The notes: generated by a model not told the origin, from the sequence alone. DNA of 64,000 bases from Paenibacillus agilis (GCF_007786455.1 NZ_VNJK01000001.1:2635765-2699764); one strand, 5' to 3'; positions 1 to 12,227 are shown, numbered from the stretch's first letter. Program-made: numbers and translations.

Positions 1-3000
1 GTACCAATCCTCTAATCTGCCAAGTTCCAAGGCTTCTCCACCAAATACAACGTACCGCAGCTTTAACTTCTGCCCCAGATCGGGCCGTTCACGATCCGCC
101 TGCATGAGCTGATAAAAGGCTGACGGCGTTTGATTCAGTACAGTTACACCTTCTTGCACCATCAAGCTCAACATTTCATCCGGTGCTCTGCTTATCCGAT
201 GAGGGACGACAACAAGGCGTCCGCCATAAAGCAGTGGTCCCCATATTTCCCATACCGAGAAATCAAACGCATAGGAATGGAACAACGTCCACACATCCGT
301 CTCATCAAAGTGGAACCAGTCTTCCGTCGATATAAATAATCGTACGACGTTTTGATGAGGTACGAGCACACCTTTCGGTTTTCCTGTTGAACCCGATGTG
401 TAAATAATATAGGCAGCGCTCAACGGCATAAGCAGTCCATTGCGCTCGCTATTCGTTGGATTCTCTATTGAATAACGTTGCAGACGTACAGATACTTCTA
501 AGTCATCAATGACAATACGTGGCAAACTTGCCGCATTCGGAATTTGATCACTAACATGAGTGCTTGTAACCAGACAAGCAGGACAGGAATGCTCCATCAT
601 ATAAATAAGCCGATCCTCCGGATAATCCGGATCTAGCGACAAATAGGCAGCCCCAGCTTTAAGTACAGCTAGTATGCCAACGACCATCTCAATAGATCGC
701 GGCAATGCCAAGGCAACAATTTGCTCCGTCCGTACTCCTGTCTCAATTAGGAGGCGAGCAAGTCGGTTAGCGTGGTCATTCAACTCTTTATAAGACAGCG
801 ATTCTCCTTCGTACACAATAGCTATCGCTTGCGGAGTACGCTCTACTTGAACTTCGAACATCTCCGGAATCGTCAACTGCTCCGAAATAGGCAGTGGTGT
901 ACTCCATTGTTGAATCAGATCATCACGCTCTTGAACAGTTAATATATCAAGTTTACTTATTGGTTTACTTGGTTCACTGACTGCACTTTGCAATACGCGC
1001 ATATAGCGCTCGGTCATCGCTTCAGCCGTACCTCGCTTGAATAAGTCCGTGCTGAATTCGATCAAGCCGTCTACCCCATCTGGGGCCCCCTGTGCATCAC
1101 GACGCTCTGTCAGCTCGAACGTCAAGTCAAACTTCGCCGTACCTACGCTCTGCAACTGCAACTTTGCCTGGACTCCAGGCAGCTTGAGCGCAGCGTCTGG
1201 TGTATTTTGCAGGACAAGCATCACTTGGAATAGCGGGTGTCTCGAACGAGAACGAGGTGGATTCAATGCCTCTACGAGTCGTTCAAATGGTACATCTTGA
1301 TGCTCAAAGGCTGACAAGCTCATCTCACGCACTCGTTTGAGCAGCTCATCAAACTGTGGATCACCTGACGTATCGACACGGAACACAAGCGTATTAATAA
1401 AGAAACCAACCAGATTGTCTAAGCTGTCATCATTTCGTCCCGAGATTGGGCTACCAATCGGAATGTCATTTCCAGCACCAAGGTTCGTGAACAACGTCGC
1501 TAAGGCAGATTGGAACACCATAAATAAAGTGGCCCGGTTGCTGCGAGCAAGTTCATTCAGCTGTCGATGCAAGGTGCGATCAATATGGAATGCTATCGTA
1601 TCTCCCTTATAGCTAGCAGCATTGGGACGTGGATAATCCATTGGAAGCTCTAGCTCCTCCGGCAAATAGCGAAGCTCGTTCGTCCAATAATCCAACTGAC
1701 GTGCGATAAGGCTTTCATCATCCGAGCTGCGAAGCAGTTCCTCTTGCCAGATTGCATAATCAGCGTATTGCACAGACAACTGCGGCAATACGGGAACCTT
1801 GCCTTCACAACGTGCCGCATAGGCGATGGAAAGCTCCTGTGTCATTGGTGTAAGCGACCAGCCATCACCTGCAATATGATGCAGCAGCAGGAGAAGTACA
1901 TGCTCCGTATCATTCAGCTTGAATAGCTCGACACGAAACGGTGTTTCTGTGGCCAGTTGGAAGCTGTATCGGACTGCCTCCATTAATTGATCGGACAACT
2001 CTTCCTCACTAGTTGCAGTCACGATCAGTTCAGGAATGGCCCGTTTAGCATCTAATATAATCTGTCTGGAAGCACCCATTTCATCTGGGAACACGGTTCG
2101 CAGCACTTCATGTCTAGCAACAACATCACTGAGCGCCGCTTGCAGCGCATCCAAGTTGATTTGGCCTGATAGACGTGCAACGAGTGGGATATTATAAGTT
2201 GGACTTGGTCCTTCCAAGCGATATAAGAACCATAAACGTTGCTGCGCGAAGGATAATGGAATCTGATCAGGTCGCACAGTCGGACGTATTGCTGGTCTTG
2301 CCGCTTGTGCTTGATCAAGCAGCTTCACCAAACTAGCTACCGTTGTGGCCTCAAACAGTCTTCCGATGTTCATCTCTACGCCAAATGCTTCACGTACACG
2401 AAGCATTACTCTTCCAGCAAGCAGCGAGTGTCCGCCAAGTGCGAAGAAATCATCGTCAATAGTGACGCGCGGTATTTCAAGCACTTCTTGGAAAATGGTG
2501 CACAGCATCTCCTCCTGAGGAGTACGTGGCGTGCGTCCCACTGTCATTAAGCTCAGATCAGGAGCAGGCAGTGCTTTGCGATCCACTTTCTTATTTGGTG
2601 TCATCGGCAGCTCTTCAAGCATGACGATAACGGATGGAACCATATATTCCGCCAGTTTGCCTGCAGCAAAGCGACGAAGCTCATTCGCGTCCACAGCATT
2701 TGCACCATTGGCATGCAGTACAACATAAGCTACCAGTCTACGATCACCAACTCGATCCTCACGTACAATGACAGTCGCTTGCTCCACATCAGGATGGTCG
2801 ATTAGGACAGATTCAATCTCTCCTGTCTCGATACGGAAACCTCTCAGCTTGATCTGATGATCCGCACGTCCTAAATAATCGATCCATCCTTTATTCATCC
2901 ATCTAGCAAGATCTCCAGTACGATACATACGTGAGCCAGGTGCGCCGAACGGATCGGCAACAAAGCGCTCAGCTGTCAAATCTGGTCGACCCATATAACC

Positions 3001-5442
3001 TCTGCCTAAACCGGAGCCTGCAATATATAGTTCTCCTGTTACGCCCGGTGGAACAGGAGATAACGACGAATCGAGCACATACAACTTCGTATTCCCGATC
3101 GGCTCTCCAATCGAAGGCTTTTCACGCTCGTGATCTAACAAAGCAGCTGTTGAATAGATCGTCGTTTCTGTCGGACCATATTGATTGTTCACTTCGCAAT
3201 TCAAATCTTGGAGCGCTAGCTTTAGCCCAACTGGCAGCGCCTCACCGCCTGTAATTACCTTCAAATGCTCGAACTTCTCTGGTTGGCTCGAAGCAATCGC
3301 CTGCCACAATGTTGGGGTGGCCTGCATGATCGTCGTGCCTGTCTCTCTGATTCTGCTTATTAAAGCAGGAGTATCTAGAATCGTATCCTTTAATACGATA
3401 TCAAGTGTCGATCCGCATATGAGCGGCAGCAACACTTCCATGACCGATATATCAAATGAAATCGTCGTAACCGACAACCAGCGATCCTGTTCACCGATCG
3501 CAATACGCTCGCGCATGTCGAACAACAAGTTAGCGAGGCCTTCGAACGTCAACATGACTCCTTTTGGTTTCCCTGTCGAGCCCGAAGTATATATAACGTA
3601 AGATGGGTGAAGTGGCGATAATTGTGCCGTACGATCAGCATCTACCGGATTAGTAACGGGTTGCGACGCCAGTGTTAAAATCATCGCAGGATCATCCAGC
3701 ATCACAACATCATCAGATTTCATGACATTTACAAAGCTTGAAGCCATCTCCTGTGCAGTGATTAGACACATCGGCTTCGCATCTTCCACCATATACATAA
3801 TCCGTTCGGTTGGATAATCAGGATCCACTGGCAAATAAGCAGCCCCAGCCTTATGAACAGCTAAAATGGAAATAATCATATCAACCGATCGTGGCAAGGA
3901 CAGCGCAACGATTTGATCAGGGCCTACACCTCTGTCAATAAGCATGTGAGCAAGACGATTTGCTTGTTTGTTCAACTCTTCATAGGTAAGCACTGCTTCT
4001 TCGCAAATGACAGCAGCGGCCTGCGATGTGCGAGCGACTTGTTCCTCAAACCATTCCGATACACTCGTTTTAGAAAGGATTTGTTCCGTATCATTCCACT
4101 CATACAGGACTTTGTCCCGTTCTTCGGGCAAAATGACAGTTAGACGCCCAACTGAATCAGCAGGATTAATTTCTGCGATAGTATTAAGCAGCTGCAAGAA
4201 ACGTTGTAAATGCGATTGCACTTCTACTTCACTGTATATTGCTGGATTTGCATCTACGCTAATGCTTATTCCTTTTCCATCCAGACTGCCGTGTACATTG
4301 AATGTCAGATCATCAACTGGGCCAGCTGCGATATTGCGTACAACTCCTGCATACCCTCCATAACTCAACTCTTCAACAAATGGCATGACATTAATAAGTG
4401 GTCCGAATAACCTACGATTATCACCCAGCAGTTTTAGATCACGTCGTATGTCCTGATGTCTATATCGCTGATGTCTTCTAATACTGCGTATTTCTTGTGT
4501 TACTTGCTTCAGTAACCCCTCTAAACTTATCGTTGGTGACACGTTAATCCGCAGCGGGAGCAAATTCATAACCATACTAGGAACACGCAAGGAGGAAGAA
4601 CCCAAGCGGCACATCACGGGTAATCCTAGTACAACATCATCAGTACCCGTCATACGATGTACATAAAGTGCAGCAGCTGCAACCATGACATCCGGCCAAC
4701 TTGTCCCAGATCGTTGTGCGGCATCCTGCCAGCGCTGCAGCAGCGCCTCTGGAAGCTGAGCTGATCGACGCAAGAAGCTGCGAGCGGTTAATTGTGCATG
4801 TCCACCCAAGCTTACAACCTCTGGCTCATCAGCAAAGCGATCCAGCCAAAACGCCCGGTCTTTCTCCATCTGCTCCGATTGCTGATACGCGATATCTTCT
4901 TCCAAGCTCACACGGAATGAGCCAAAGCTGCCTTCAGCGAGAGAATCCCCGCTAACTAATCCTGAATAGATTTGAGCCACTCTTCTCATCAAGAGTGAGA
5001 CAGCAAAGCCATCGGTCACAATGTGATGAATGCGTTGGTACCAATAATAACGATCAACAGCTATTTTAAAGAGTGCTTCCGTAAATAATGGTCCGACACC
5101 CAAATTAACAGGGGCTGCAACATCGCGCTCCATCCATACTTGTGCAGCATGATCTGGATCAGCTTGCTCACTTACATCGATTACATGAAACTGCCAATCC
5201 GAAGATGAATCGATGAACTGCCATGGTCCATCCGCGTCTTCCCCAAAGCGAACATGCAATGCTTCTGCTTCCATTACGGTTTGACGTACCGCTGCCTCGA
5301 ACCGAATCGGATCAATCGCTCCGGAAATCTCCACACATTCTGCAGTATTGAATATCGGATTGCTCGGATCAATCTGCTGTGCGAACCAAATGCCTGCCTG
5401 TGCGCCAGACAGCGGCCAACGTTCCCTCTTCTGTTCCAGCAT
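1..5442 (-). CDS. dhbF: DhbF-type siderophore NRPS (3' end outside window)
   Basis: Non-ribosomal peptide synthetase that joins 2,3-dihydroxybenzoate to two amino acids and cyclises the trimer. The first 1,814 codons are in the window and stay in one frame to the left edge. Order: C1 (HHIVTDG near residue 140), A1 ([12 protein letters not shown] near 617), T1 (GGHSL near 1004), C2 (HHIAGDG near 1184) and the start of A2 ([12 protein letters not shown] near 1680). The A2 residues that are visible (D-F-W-N-V-G) fit the threonine code. A1 reads D-I-M-Q-I-G-Q-I-Y, only loosely like the glycine code of B. subtilis DhbF. The ATG at 5442 has an AAAGGAG site overlapping the dhbB stop, so translation is probably coupled. 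Downstream T2, TE and any MbtH gene would lie outside. Confidence 0.92.
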   Translation of the reverse strand, partial: MLEQKRERWPLSGAQAGIWFAQQIDPSNPIFNTAECVEISGAIDPIRFEAAVRQTVMEAEALHVRFGEDADGPWQFIDSSSDWQFHVIDVSEQADPDHAAQVWMERDVAAPVNLGVGPLFTEALFKIAVDRYYWYQRIHHIVTDGFAVSLLMRRVAQIYSGLVSGDSLAEGSFGSFRVSLEEDIAYQQSEQMEKDRAFWLDRFADEPEVVSLGGHAQLTARSFLRRSAQLPEALLQRWQDAAQRSGTSWPDVMVAAAALYVHRMTGTDDVVLGLPVMCRLGSSSLRVPSMVMNLLPLRINVSPTISLEGLLKQVTQEIRSIRRHQRYRHQDIRRDLKLLGDNRRLFGPLINVMPFVEELSYGGYAGVVRNIAAGPVDDLTFNVHGSLDGKGISISVDANPAIYSEVEVQSHLQRFLQLLNTIAEINPADSVGRLTVILPEERDKVLYEWNDTEQILSKTSVSEWFEEQVARTSQAAAVICEEAVLTYEELNKQANRLAHMLIDRGVGPDQIVALSLPRSVDMIISILAVHKAGAAYLPVDPDYPTERIMYMVEDAKPMCLITAQEMASSFVNVMKSDDVVMLDDPAMILTLASQPVTNPVDADRTAQLSPLHPSYVIYTSGSTGKPKGVMLTFEGLANLLFDMRERIAIGEQDRWLSVTTISFDISVMEVLLPLICGSTLDIVLKDTILDTPALISRIRETGTTIMQATPTLWQAIASSQPEKFEHLKVITGGEALPVGLKLALQDLNCEVNNQYGPTETTIYSTAALLDHEREKPSIGEPIGNTKLYVLDSSLSPVPPGVTGELYIAGSGLGRGYMGRPDLTAERFVADPFGAPGSRMYRTGDLARWMNKGWIDYLGRADHQIKLRGFRIETGEIESVLIDHPDVEQATVIVREDRVGDRRLVAYVVLHANGANAVDANELRRFAAGKLAEYMVPSVIVMLEELPMTPNKKVDRKALPAPDLSLMTVGRTPRTPQEEMLCTIFQEVLEIPRVTIDDDFFALGGHSLLAGRVMLRVREAFGVEMNIGRLFEATTVASLVKLLDQAQAARPAIRPTVRPDQIPLSFAQQRLWFLYRLEGPSPTYNIPLVARLSGQINLDALQAALSDVVARHEVLRTVFPDEMGASRQIILDAKRAIPELIVTATSEEELSDQLMEAVRYSFQLATETPFRVELFKLNDTEHVLLLLLHHIAGDGWSLTPMTQELSIAYAARCEGKVPVLPQLSVQYADYAIWQEELLRSSDDESLIARQLDYWTNELRYLPEELELPMDYPRPNAASYKGDTIAFHIDRTLHRQLNELARSNRATLFMVFQSALATLFTNLGAGNDIPIGSPISGRNDDSLDNLVGFFINTLVFRVDTSGDPQFDELLKRVREMSLSAFEHQDVPFERLVEALNPPRSRSRHPLFQVMLVLQNTPDAALKLPGVQAKLQLQSVGTAKFDLTFELTERRDAQGAPDGVDGLIEFSTDLFKRGTAEAMTERYMRVLQSAVSEPSKPISKLDILTVQERDDLIQQWSTPLPISEQLTIPEMFEVQVERTPQAIAIVYEGESLSYKELNDHANRLARLLIETGVRTEQIVALALPRSIEMVVGILAVLKAGAAYLSLDPDYPEDRLIYMMEHSCPACLVTSTHVSDQIPNAASLPRIVIDDLEVSVRLQRYSIENPTNSERNGLLMPLSAAYIIYTSGSTGKPKGVLVPHQNVVRLFISTEDWFHFDETDVWTLFHSYAFDFSVWEIWGPLLYGGRLVVVPHRISRAPDEMLSLMVQEGVTVLNQTPSAFYQLMQADRERPDLGQKLKLRYVVFGGEALELGRLEDWY

Positions 5443-5455
5443 AGAGTTATCTCCT

Positions 5456-6457
5456 TTAGACGGTATAGTAATCATAATTAGGAAGCGGCATGTTCATTTT
5501 CTGCGACAATAGCTTCCACCAGCTTGCCAAGGTAGGCTGCTCCGCTAGTTCCACAAAACTGATAGGGATGCCAGCACGCCTCCACCGCTCAGCCAAGCTC
5601 ATGATTCGAATGGAATCAAGTCCCCAATATTCAATTAAATTGTCATCCACACCTATATCAGTGGGCTTCTCCTGCAATAGAGCTGCTACGTCTTCCTGCA
5701 ACGATTGCTCGGAAAGAACACTGATTTCAACTTGGGAAGCAGTTTGAGCCTGTTCATTAACACCTGTACACACACCCACGCCTGGGGCATCCATGCACTC
5801 AGCAGAAGCAGCAACTTGTGCTCGACTTGTAGATGCAATAAGACGATCTGTCGTTATCGTAACTGCACAGCGTTCAGCAGCATAGGTAAGTGCCATGCGA
5901 TGTTTTTCTTCTGAGAAATCCGCAAGTGCATCCGCAATAAAGAACGGTTGAATATCCTGCATAAATGCTTCGCAAGCGGTAAGCAAGCAGCCGATATGTG
6001 CATATATGCCGCATATCATAAGCTGATCGCGACCTTGCTCACGCATCGTTTCGGACAAATTCGTCTTTTGAAACGCACTATATCTCCATTTCGTTAGCAA
6101 AATATCTTGTTCATTTGGAGCCACTGCATCGACAAACTTTTTCTGATAAGGACCATCATTAATACCAGAGCCCCAGAAATCTTGCAGTAGCCCGCGCTGC
6201 TCAATCGTTTGGCCGCCCGGTTGAGCCGAATACACAACTGGAATTCCCTGCTCCGCACAATAAGCTCTCAGCTTCTGGATATTCGCGAGCAGCTCCACGA
6301 CAGGAGATTGCTCAGGTGTAAAAGCATCTATAAAATATTGCTGCATGTCGTGAATAAGCAGCACCGCTCGATTAGGGTCCACCGTCCAAGCGACTTTGTT
6401 TTTAGGCAGCTCGCTTTCTAAAGGCATTGGATAAGGCAATATAGTAGGAAGAGCCAT
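5456..6457 (-). CDS. dhbB: Isochorismatase with aryl carrier domain (DhbB)
   Basis: Bifunctional enzyme of 2,3-dihydroxybenzoate synthesis. The N-terminal isochorismatase domain (about residues 1-210, catalytic Asp in [10 protein letters not shown] near 37) hydrolyses isochorismate to 2,3-dihydro-2,3-dihydroxybenzoate. The C-terminal aryl carrier domain has its phosphopantetheine serine in GLDSIRIM near residue 282 and receives DHB from DhbE for DhbF. A longer reading frame starts one codon upstream (ATGATG), but that ATG sits only 2 nt from GAGGAG. The second ATG has normal spacing, so it was chosen. It lies 13 nt before dhbF and 61 nt after dhbE. Confidence 0.93.
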   Translation of the reverse strand: MALPTILPYPMPLESELPKNKVAWTVDPNRAVLLIHDMQQYFIDAFTPEQSPVVELLANIQKLRAYCAEQGIPVVYSAQPGGQTIEQRGLLQDFWGSGINDGPYQKKFVDAVAPNEQDILLTKWRYSAFQKTNLSETMREQGRDQLMICGIYAHIGCLLTACEAFMQDIQPFFIADALADFSEEKHRMALTYAAERCAVTITTDRLIASTSRAQVAASAECMDAPGVGVCTGVNEQAQTASQVEISVLSEQSLQEDVAALLQEKPTDIGVDDNLIEYWGLDSIRIMSLAERWRRAGIPISFVELAEQPTLASWWKLLSQKMNMPLPNYDYYTV

Positions 6458-6521
6458 CATATCTCCTCATTTCTGCAGTATTTTAAACATGTTATTTAAT
6501 AAGCTATTTTCGAACTAGGGA

Positions 6522-8165
6522 TCAATGTGTTAAGACGTTTTGTTTGTTGGCAATGAACTCACGCAAACTCTTTTTGCTCACTTTGCCTACCCCCGTTTGA
6601 GGGAACTCGTCCATAAATTCTACGCGATCAGGTATTTTATACGCAGCAAGACCTCTTTGCCTAAGAAATGCCTTAAGTTCGTTACTTGTCACTGCCTGAT
6701 CGTGAGCAATAATGAAGGCACAAGTTCGCTCGCCAAGAAACTCATCAGGCATAGCAACAACAGCTGCGTCATGCACAGCTGGATGCGCAAGCAAATGATT
6801 TTCCACTTCCTCAGCCGCTACTTTATCGCCACCACGATTAATTTGATCTTTCGACCGCCCTTCGATCACTAAGTAACCTTCCGGAGTCATGCTGGCCAGA
6901 TCACCGGTACGATAAAATCCATCTGCGGTAAAGGCCTTCTCATTATGTTTCTCTGCCTTGTAGTAACCGCGTATCGTATAGGGCCCCCGTGTCAACAGTT
7001 CCCCTACTTCACCATATGCAACTTCGTTGTCATCCTCATCTACGATTCGCACTTCATCATAAGGGGACATAGGGCGGCCTTGCGTATTTATCGTAATGTC
7101 GTGTGGATCATTCAACCGCGTATAGTTAACAAGACCTTCTGCCATCCCATATACCTGCTGCAGCTTGCAGCCCATTACAGCCTTGACTCGCTTGGCTAAT
7201 TCCGAACTGAACTTGGCACCGCCTACTTGCAGTACTTGGAGCTTCAATAGTTCATGACGACGAGATTCTGCCGCATCAAGCCATACGATCGCGAGTGGCG
7301 GTACGAGCGCCGTAATCGTCACTCCCTCGTTGGCTATAAGAGGAAATGCAACATCTGGACTTGCTCTCCGAGCGAGGACAACCTTTCCGCCCGCATACAA
7401 TGTTCCTAGCACACCTGGTGAACTGAGCGGGAAGTTATGTGCAATTGGCAGTACGGCCAAATATGCACTGTCTTTGTTAAGATCACAGACCTCCACGCTC
7501 ATGCGCAAACTGTAAATATAATCATCATGCGTGCGAGGGATAAGCTTAGGCAGCCCGGTCGTTCCTCCTGACAGCTGAAGGAATGCGACGTCACTTGAAC
7601 GAGGTCCTTCTAGCCCCTCAACTTGGAGCTCCTCCCCTTCGTCGACATACAAATCATGCATCGCATGGAACTCGTCCGTGCTCGGCTCACCTGCCACGAT
7701 GACATGACGAAGTCCGGGAACAGATGTCTTCACTTTCTTCGCAAGTTCACAATAGTCATAGCCCGCGTCTTTGTCCGGGATGATATAGGCTGCTGCCTCA
7801 CTGAATTCACATAAGTAAACAATTTCGTTTTCACGATGAACGGGCAAAGCAAAGACAGGCAGCGCTCCAATCCGAAACAAGGCAAATATCGCATCGAAAA
7901 ATGGAGCAATGTTCGGTAACTGAACGATAACCCGATCTTGCTTCTTAATCCCTAATTGCTGAAATCCAACGACAAGACGATCCACTCTTCGATCAAGCTC
8001 CGCATAGCTCACTTTTTGCTCACCACAAACAACAGCGATATGCTCTCCAAGCGCTAACGCTCGCTGTCTCAGCATTTCTCCGAATGTGATCCCTTCCCAG
8101 CATCCACTTTGTCGATAACGCTCTGCGAATTCTTCTGGCCATGTTGGGCACCCTGCCAGCATCAT
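6522..8165 (-). CDS. dhbE: 2,3-dihydroxybenzoate-AMP ligase (DhbE)
   Basis: Stand-alone adenylation enzyme of 547 residues, the usual DhbE/EntE length. It activates 2,3-dihydroxybenzoate with ATP and loads it onto the aryl carrier domain of DhbB. The P-loop-like motif [16 protein letters not shown] lies near residue 198. The acyl-adenylate motif around YGMAEG, the YRTGD hinge region and the C-terminal GKVSKK lysine motif are all visible. AGGAGG precedes the ATG by 5 nt. The 61-nt gap to dhbB shows no terminator, so it should be in the same transcript. Confidence 0.95.
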   Translation of the reverse strand: MMLAGCPTWPEEFAERYRQSGCWEGITFGEMLRQRALALGEHIAVVCGEQKVSYAELDRRVDRLVVGFQQLGIKKQDRVIVQLPNIAPFFDAIFALFRIGALPVFALPVHRENEIVYLCEFSEAAAYIIPDKDAGYDYCELAKKVKTSVPGLRHVIVAGEPSTDEFHAMHDLYVDEGEELQVEGLEGPRSSDVAFLQLSGGTTGLPKLIPRTHDDYIYSLRMSVEVCDLNKDSAYLAVLPIAHNFPLSSPGVLGTLYAGGKVVLARRASPDVAFPLIANEGVTITALVPPLAIVWLDAAESRRHELLKLQVLQVGGAKFSSELAKRVKAVMGCKLQQVYGMAEGLVNYTRLNDPHDITINTQGRPMSPYDEVRIVDEDDNEVAYGEVGELLTRGPYTIRGYYKAEKHNEKAFTADGFYRTGDLASMTPEGYLVIEGRSKDQINRGGDKVAAEEVENHLLAHPAVHDAAVVAMPDEFLGERTCAFIIAHDQAVTSNELKAFLRQRGLAAYKIPDRVEFMDEFPQTGVGKVSKKSLREFIANKQNVLTH

Positions 8166-8213
8166 GTATCCCTCCTAGGTCATAACCAGTACTTTTTAGT
8201 TACTTTTTAGTTC

Positions 8214-9452
8214 TTATTCACTTAAGCCCATTGCAGCCAGCATCGTACGGAACTTAGCCGAAGTCTCGGCAAGCTCAGATTCAGCACTAGAGCCTGCGAC
8301 AATTCCCGCTCCCGCGTAAACTTTCATCGAAAGCCCTTCTGTATCCGCGCAACGAATCGTCACAGCCCACTCACCGTCTCCATTTTCATCCGTCCATCCG
8401 ACTGCACCTGTATAAAATCCACGATCAAATGGTTCGATCTCTTGAATAACATCTCTAGCCAAGTCTGTAGGCGTCCCGCATATAGCCGGTGTTGGATGCA
8501 TAGCCAAAGCAAGGTCAAGAGATGTGATCGATTCGTCCTTCAGTACCCCATTAATTTCGGTAGAAAGATGCCACATGGCCTTCGTTTGAACAAGCGATGG
8601 TTCTGATGGTACCTGCAGTTTGCTGCAGTACGGTGCAAGTGCGTTTGCAACCGCTTCAATCACGATGGCATGCTCATATCTATCCTTGGTAGAAGCCAGT
8701 AATGCGGCAGCTCTCCGCTCATCTTCAATTGGATCATTACTGCGCGCAGCAGAGCCTGCTAAAGGGTTCGCCGTAATTTGAAGTCCCTTCTTCGTCACTA
8801 GCAGCTCTGGGCTTGCACCAACTAGTGTTCGAGAGGGTTCAGATGATTCATATCCGATTGAAACGGTATCTATTTTGGATGAAGATGACTGCTCAGGCAC
8901 TAATGGAACTGCGAATGTGTAACCATGGGAATGATAAAAAGCTAAATGAGCTAACAATTGAGGAATTTGCAATGGTTGAGGTAAAGAAATATGCAGCGTT
9001 CGGGAGAGCACTGCTTTTTGCAGTACACCTTCTTGAAAGAGCTCTAACAATCGATTCACGCCTTGTTTAAATTGTTCTGGCTCTGGAACAGGCTGTACTT
9101 GATAGTTGGATATTTGCGGCCTTTCAGGTGCACTAGCTGATAAAAATCTCAGACCATCATACATTTCGACTGTACCTGGTATGAACAGATGCGCTGGCTT
9201 GTCTGTATGAAAAGGTATAGCTCCAACGACGATCGATTGCGTTCGGCCTGCTCGTTTTGCTGCCTCAAGCAGTTCTGCTACGCGTTGGGGTAATAATTTG
9301 GATTCAGAACCTGTCGGATAGGATAGTCTTGCATATTCGCCTTGGGTTAACAACGTTTTTCGTGGTGAGGAGAAGAAGAACGACGAGCCTGTTCGATATT
9401 GTTCAATCAGTTGCTCGGCATCAGCTACGGTTAGCGTTTCAACATTCAACAT
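8214..9452 (-). CDS. dhbC: Isochorismate synthase (DhbC)
   Basis: Chorismate-binding family enzyme converting chorismate to isochorismate, the branch point into DHB synthesis. The C-terminal half carries family blocks such as LVGASPELLV, NPLAGSAAR, HPTPAICGTP and FYTGAVGW. The frame is open 27 codons further upstream, but AAGGAG stands 9 nt before the ATG at 9452, giving a 412-residue protein of normal length. It follows dhbA after 94 nt and precedes dhbE by 48 nt. Confidence 0.94.
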   Translation of the reverse strand: MLNVETLTVADAEQLIEQYRTGSSFFFSSPRKTLLTQGEYARLSYPTGSESKLLPQRVAELLEAAKRAGRTQSIVVGAIPFHTDKPAHLFIPGTVEMYDGLRFLSASAPERPQISNYQVQPVPEPEQFKQGVNRLLELFQEGVLQKAVLSRTLHISLPQPLQIPQLLAHLAFYHSHGYTFAVPLVPEQSSSSKIDTVSIGYESSEPSRTLVGASPELLVTKKGLQITANPLAGSAARSNDPIEDERRAAALLASTKDRYEHAIVIEAVANALAPYCSKLQVPSEPSLVQTKAMWHLSTEINGVLKDESITSLDLALAMHPTPAICGTPTDLARDVIQEIEPFDRGFYTGAVGWTDENGDGEWAVTIRCADTEGLSMKVYAGAGIVAGSSAESELAETSAKFRTMLAAMGLSE

Positions 9453-9546
9453 AATCAAAATCTCCTTCCTGTATATGAAATTGTGATAAGAGTTATTGTA
9501 GAGGGCCTTTAAACGAATCACGCTGCTTCTCAAAATTTACTTTGCG

Positions 9547-10332
9547 TCAGCAGCCTAATGTAGCACCACCATCAACACAAACGTCATGCATCGTAATATG
9601 TCCTGCACGCGAAGAAAGGAGAAAGAGAACAGAATCTGCGATATCAACAGGAGCTGCTATCTTCCCTAACGGTATGCCCACTCTATACGATTCCAAGGAA
9701 CCATCAATTATAGGCTGTGCACCATTCTCATCTTTCCACAACAGGCGCTGCATCTCTGTGTCCGTAGAGCCAGGCGATACTACATTGCAGCGTATGTTGT
9801 CCTTCGCGTATTCTAGTGCCAAGCACTTCGTGAACATTGTCGATGCCGCCTTGGATGCTGCATAGGCAGACATTTGCGTCCGAGGAACTTTTGAAGCATT
9901 CGAACTAACCGTGACGATAGCTCCTGCTTTGCGGGTTGCCATGCGACACACAACTGCTCGGGAAACGTAAAATACACCGTTTGTATTTACCGTAAAGTGC
10001 GATTGCCAGTCCTCATCACTTAGTGACCCGATGGCGCCGATTCGCAGCACGCCCGCCACATTCACTAAGATGTCGATCGGACCTAGAGCTCGCTCAATTT
10101 GTTCGACAGCAGCCTCAACTTCAGCACTACTTCCTACATCGACTGTATAGGGAAACACCTTGGCCCCAATACTTGTTAGATCAACGACGAGGCTGTTCAA
10201 TCCAGCCTCGTTCCGATCCACAGCCGCTATCCTTACACCTTGTTCAGCAAGAGCCCGCACCACTGCTTCGCCAATACCTTGAGCGGCACCAGTGACAAGC
10301 GCAACTTTCCCTTCCATGCATGGATAATTCAC
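9547..10332 (-). CDS. dhbA: 2,3-dihydro-2,3-dihydroxybenzoate dehydrogenase (DhbA)
   Basis: Short-chain dehydrogenase making 2,3-dihydroxybenzoate with NAD+. The cofactor motif TGAAQGIG is near the N-terminus. The catalytic Ser is in VTVSSNASK and the YxxxK pair is in SAYAASKA. I chose the GTG at 10332 (VNYPCMEGK) because AAGGAGG lies 8 nt upstream. The longer TTG-started frame would overlap the upstream esterase gene and lacks such a site. It is 261 residues, standard for the family. Confidence 0.93.
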   Translation of the reverse strand: MNYPCMEGKVALVTGAAQGIGEAVVRALAEQGVRIAAVDRNEAGLNSLVVDLTSIGAKVFPYTVDVGSSAEVEAAVEQIERALGPIDILVNVAGVLRIGAIGSLSDEDWQSHFTVNTNGVFYVSRAVVCRMATRKAGAIVTVSSNASKVPRTQMSAYAASKAASTMFTKCLALEYAKDNIRCNVVSPGSTDTEMQRLLWKDENGAQPIIDGSLESYRVGIPLGKIAAPVDIADSVLFLLSSRAGHITMHDVCVDGGATLGC

Positions 10333-10345
10333 AGCTGAAACCTCC

Positions 10346-11188
10346 TTAACGCTCAGGATGCAAAGCAAATCGCAAAGCTCGTGCTATAAGAACTGGAAGT
10401 ACGGATACATGACCTTCACCTTCAAATTCCTTGTATTCGGCATGAACGCCATACTCCGACAAAAATGCTAGCCGCTCAGAGAGCTGACATGCATTCGCGC
10501 AATTGCCTGCCACATGCGTTTTTTCTAACTCACCTGCACCAAGCATCAATCGAATGTTGTGCGGCTCTTCCTTCACACGAGTACTGAAGTTTTGCTCCAA
10601 CTCATGCAAGTATTCTTTATTCCAGTGCATAGAGGGACTTCCCGCGATATAGTACTGGAATGCATGCGGTCTACTAAACATTGCAAACAAAGTGAACAAC
10701 CCCCCCAGAGAGTGGCCAAACAGCGCCTGACGATTGCGATCGATGTTGAATTCACTTTCGATCTGCGGTTTGACTTCTTCCTCTACAAATTTCAGAAAAG
10801 CCTCAGCACCGCCCTGTTCAGGCAAGGGAGATCCATCCGACTTGTTCAAAATGCTCGTATTCGGAAATGGCGTATAGTCATAGAAACGATCAGGTGAGAA
10901 CTGACTCTCCGTCTCATACCCTATTCCAACGATGACTGCAGGAACAACACCTGTTTTTTCCGGACGACGGCATTGCAGACGCAAAGCCTCTACCATTGTG
11001 TTAAACACGCAATTTCCATCTAACATATAAATAACAGGGTATCCTGATGGTGGAGCTTCCCCCAGTGGTTGTGCCGCAATAATCCGATATGTGCGCTGTT
11101 CAGCCTGCGAACGCATGACCCAATGCTCTGCACGAGGCAATTCCAATTTGCGGCGCATCATATCAATTGAAACCGTACGATTGCTCAT
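10346..11188 (-). CDS. besA: Siderophore trilactone esterase (BesA/IroE-like)
   Basis: Alpha/beta hydrolase of the esterase-D/IroE group, expected to hydrolyse the ferric trilactone siderophore in the cytoplasm and release iron. The nucleophile elbow GHSLGG places the serine at residue 160, and the catalytic His is in GEGHVSV at residue 260. No signal peptide is seen, consistent with intracellular release as for Bacillus BesA. It lies 10 nt after the binding-protein gene and 13 nt before dhbA, inside the siderophore operon, which supports the assignment over a general esterase. Confidence 0.85.
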   Translation of the reverse strand: MSNRTVSIDMMRRKLELPRAEHWVMRSQAEQRTYRIIAAQPLGEAPPSGYPVIYMLDGNCVFNTMVEALRLQCRRPEKTGVVPAVIVGIGYETESQFSPDRFYDYTPFPNTSILNKSDGSPLPEQGGAEAFLKFVEEEVKPQIESEFNIDRNRQALFGHSLGGLFTLFAMFSRPHAFQYYIAGSPSMHWNKEYLHELEQNFSTRVKEEPHNIRLMLGAGELEKTHVAGNCANACQLSERLAFLSEYGVHAEYKEFEGEGHVSVLPVLIARALRFALHPER

Positions 11189-11198
11189 GGTATCCTCC

Positions 11199-12227
11199 CT
11201 ATTTGCTCGTTAGTAATCGCACCGTGTCGTCAATAATTTTTTCATACGCGACAAGACCGCTTCCTAGCCAATGCTGATTATTCACTTCATATACATGACC
11301 ATTTTTGACAGCCGGCATGCTCTTCCAAATGTCACTTGCCATCATTTCTGTCATGCGCTCCGTTCCTTGATCATAAGCATTGATAACAAATATAAAGTCG
11401 GCATCCAATTCAGGTAGTATTTCTAATGAAATATTGGCCGCTGTTTTATTTTCAACGAGCTTAGACATACCCAGCCCCAAATCCTGGTGCAGTGCAAACC
11501 CACAGAAATATTGCGCGCCCATCAAACTGACACCCCGAGGGGCAAATCGGATTATCGCAACCTTTTTGTCACCTACCACAGTGCTAAGCTTAGCTTTCGC
11601 TTCACTCACTTTTTGCCGATAAGCTTGTACGGCCTGCTCTGCCTCGTTCGACTTACCAAGCAAATCCCCCATTGTAACTAGAGACTTTTCAATATCTCCA
11701 GCGGCGTTCTTGAACACATACGTTGGGGCAATTTTGGCATAATTCTCGTATGTACCGTTCTTGGCATATGACTCCGTGTGCAAAATAATAAGATCGGGAT
11801 TATGAGCCATTAACACTTCCGGTGATGGAAGACCTCCTGAAAGATCGATCTTAGGTACATCCTTCAGCTGATCTTGTAAATAAAAATGGCCCAGCTTCCC
11901 ATTCGACCATTGCGCAGCAGGCTTTACGCCCAGTGCAACTAACGAATCCTCCATATTTGGTGCGAATACACGCTGCACCTCTGCTGGCAGCTTAACTTCA
12001 TTGCCAACTTCGTCGGTTATCGTTCGCTCACTAGACGTACCACTTTGCTGTCCAGCAGGAGCAACTTCAGTGGAGGAAGCATTCGAGCTCGCTTGCTTTG
12101 CAGATGCAGCTTCTTTGCTGGTGCTATCTCCGCAGCCAGCCAGCAAACCAACTATGATTGCAGAGCACACGATTGCTGATACTCGTGTTCTCCAAAGGTT
12201 CTTTCCATTCAGAAAGCTGTCCAACAT
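11199..12227 (-). CDS. Ferric-siderophore ABC transporter substrate-binding lipoprotein
   Basis: Class III periplasmic-binding-type lipoprotein (FeuA/FhuD family) that captures the ferric catecholate siderophore outside the membrane. It has an Arg-containing N-region, a hydrophobic stretch and a lipobox LLAGC with the modified Cys at residue 32. A Ser/Thr/Ala-rich linker and the binding domain (ITDEVGNEV near residue 70) follow. GAGGAG lies 7 nt before the ATG, and a Fur box starts 16 bp upstream of the start codon. No permease or ATPase gene is present in the window, so those must be encoded elsewhere. It is the first gene of the operon running to dhbF. Confidence 0.88.
   Translation of the reverse strand: MLDSFLNGKNLWRTRVSAIVCSAIIVGLLAGCGDSTSKEAASAKQASSNASSTEVAPAGQQSGTSSERTITDEVGNEVKLPAEVQRVFAPNMEDSLVALGVKPAAQWSNGKLGHFYLQDQLKDVPKIDLSGGLPSPEVLMAHNPDLIILHTESYAKNGTYENYAKIAPTYVFKNAAGDIEKSLVTMGDLLGKSNEAEQAVQAYRQKVSEAKAKLSTVVGDKKVAIIRFAPRGVSLMGAQYFCGFALHQDLGLGMSKLVENKTAANISLEILPELDADFIFVINAYDQGTERMTEMMASDIWKSMPAVKNGHVYEVNNQHWLGSGLVAYEKIIDDTVRLLTSK

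Noticed and set aside
2052..2318. Minus-strand reading frame of 88 codons inside dhbF
   Set aside because: It is out of frame with the clear C/A-domain motifs of dhbF and has no ribosome binding site.
1..5442. Possible frameshift in dhbF, because no long complete reading frame is bounded inside this stretch
   Set aside because: I translated the strand at twelve points from 5442 to 1 (C1, A1, T1, C2, A2 motifs) and all lie in one frame. The gene simply runs off the left edge.
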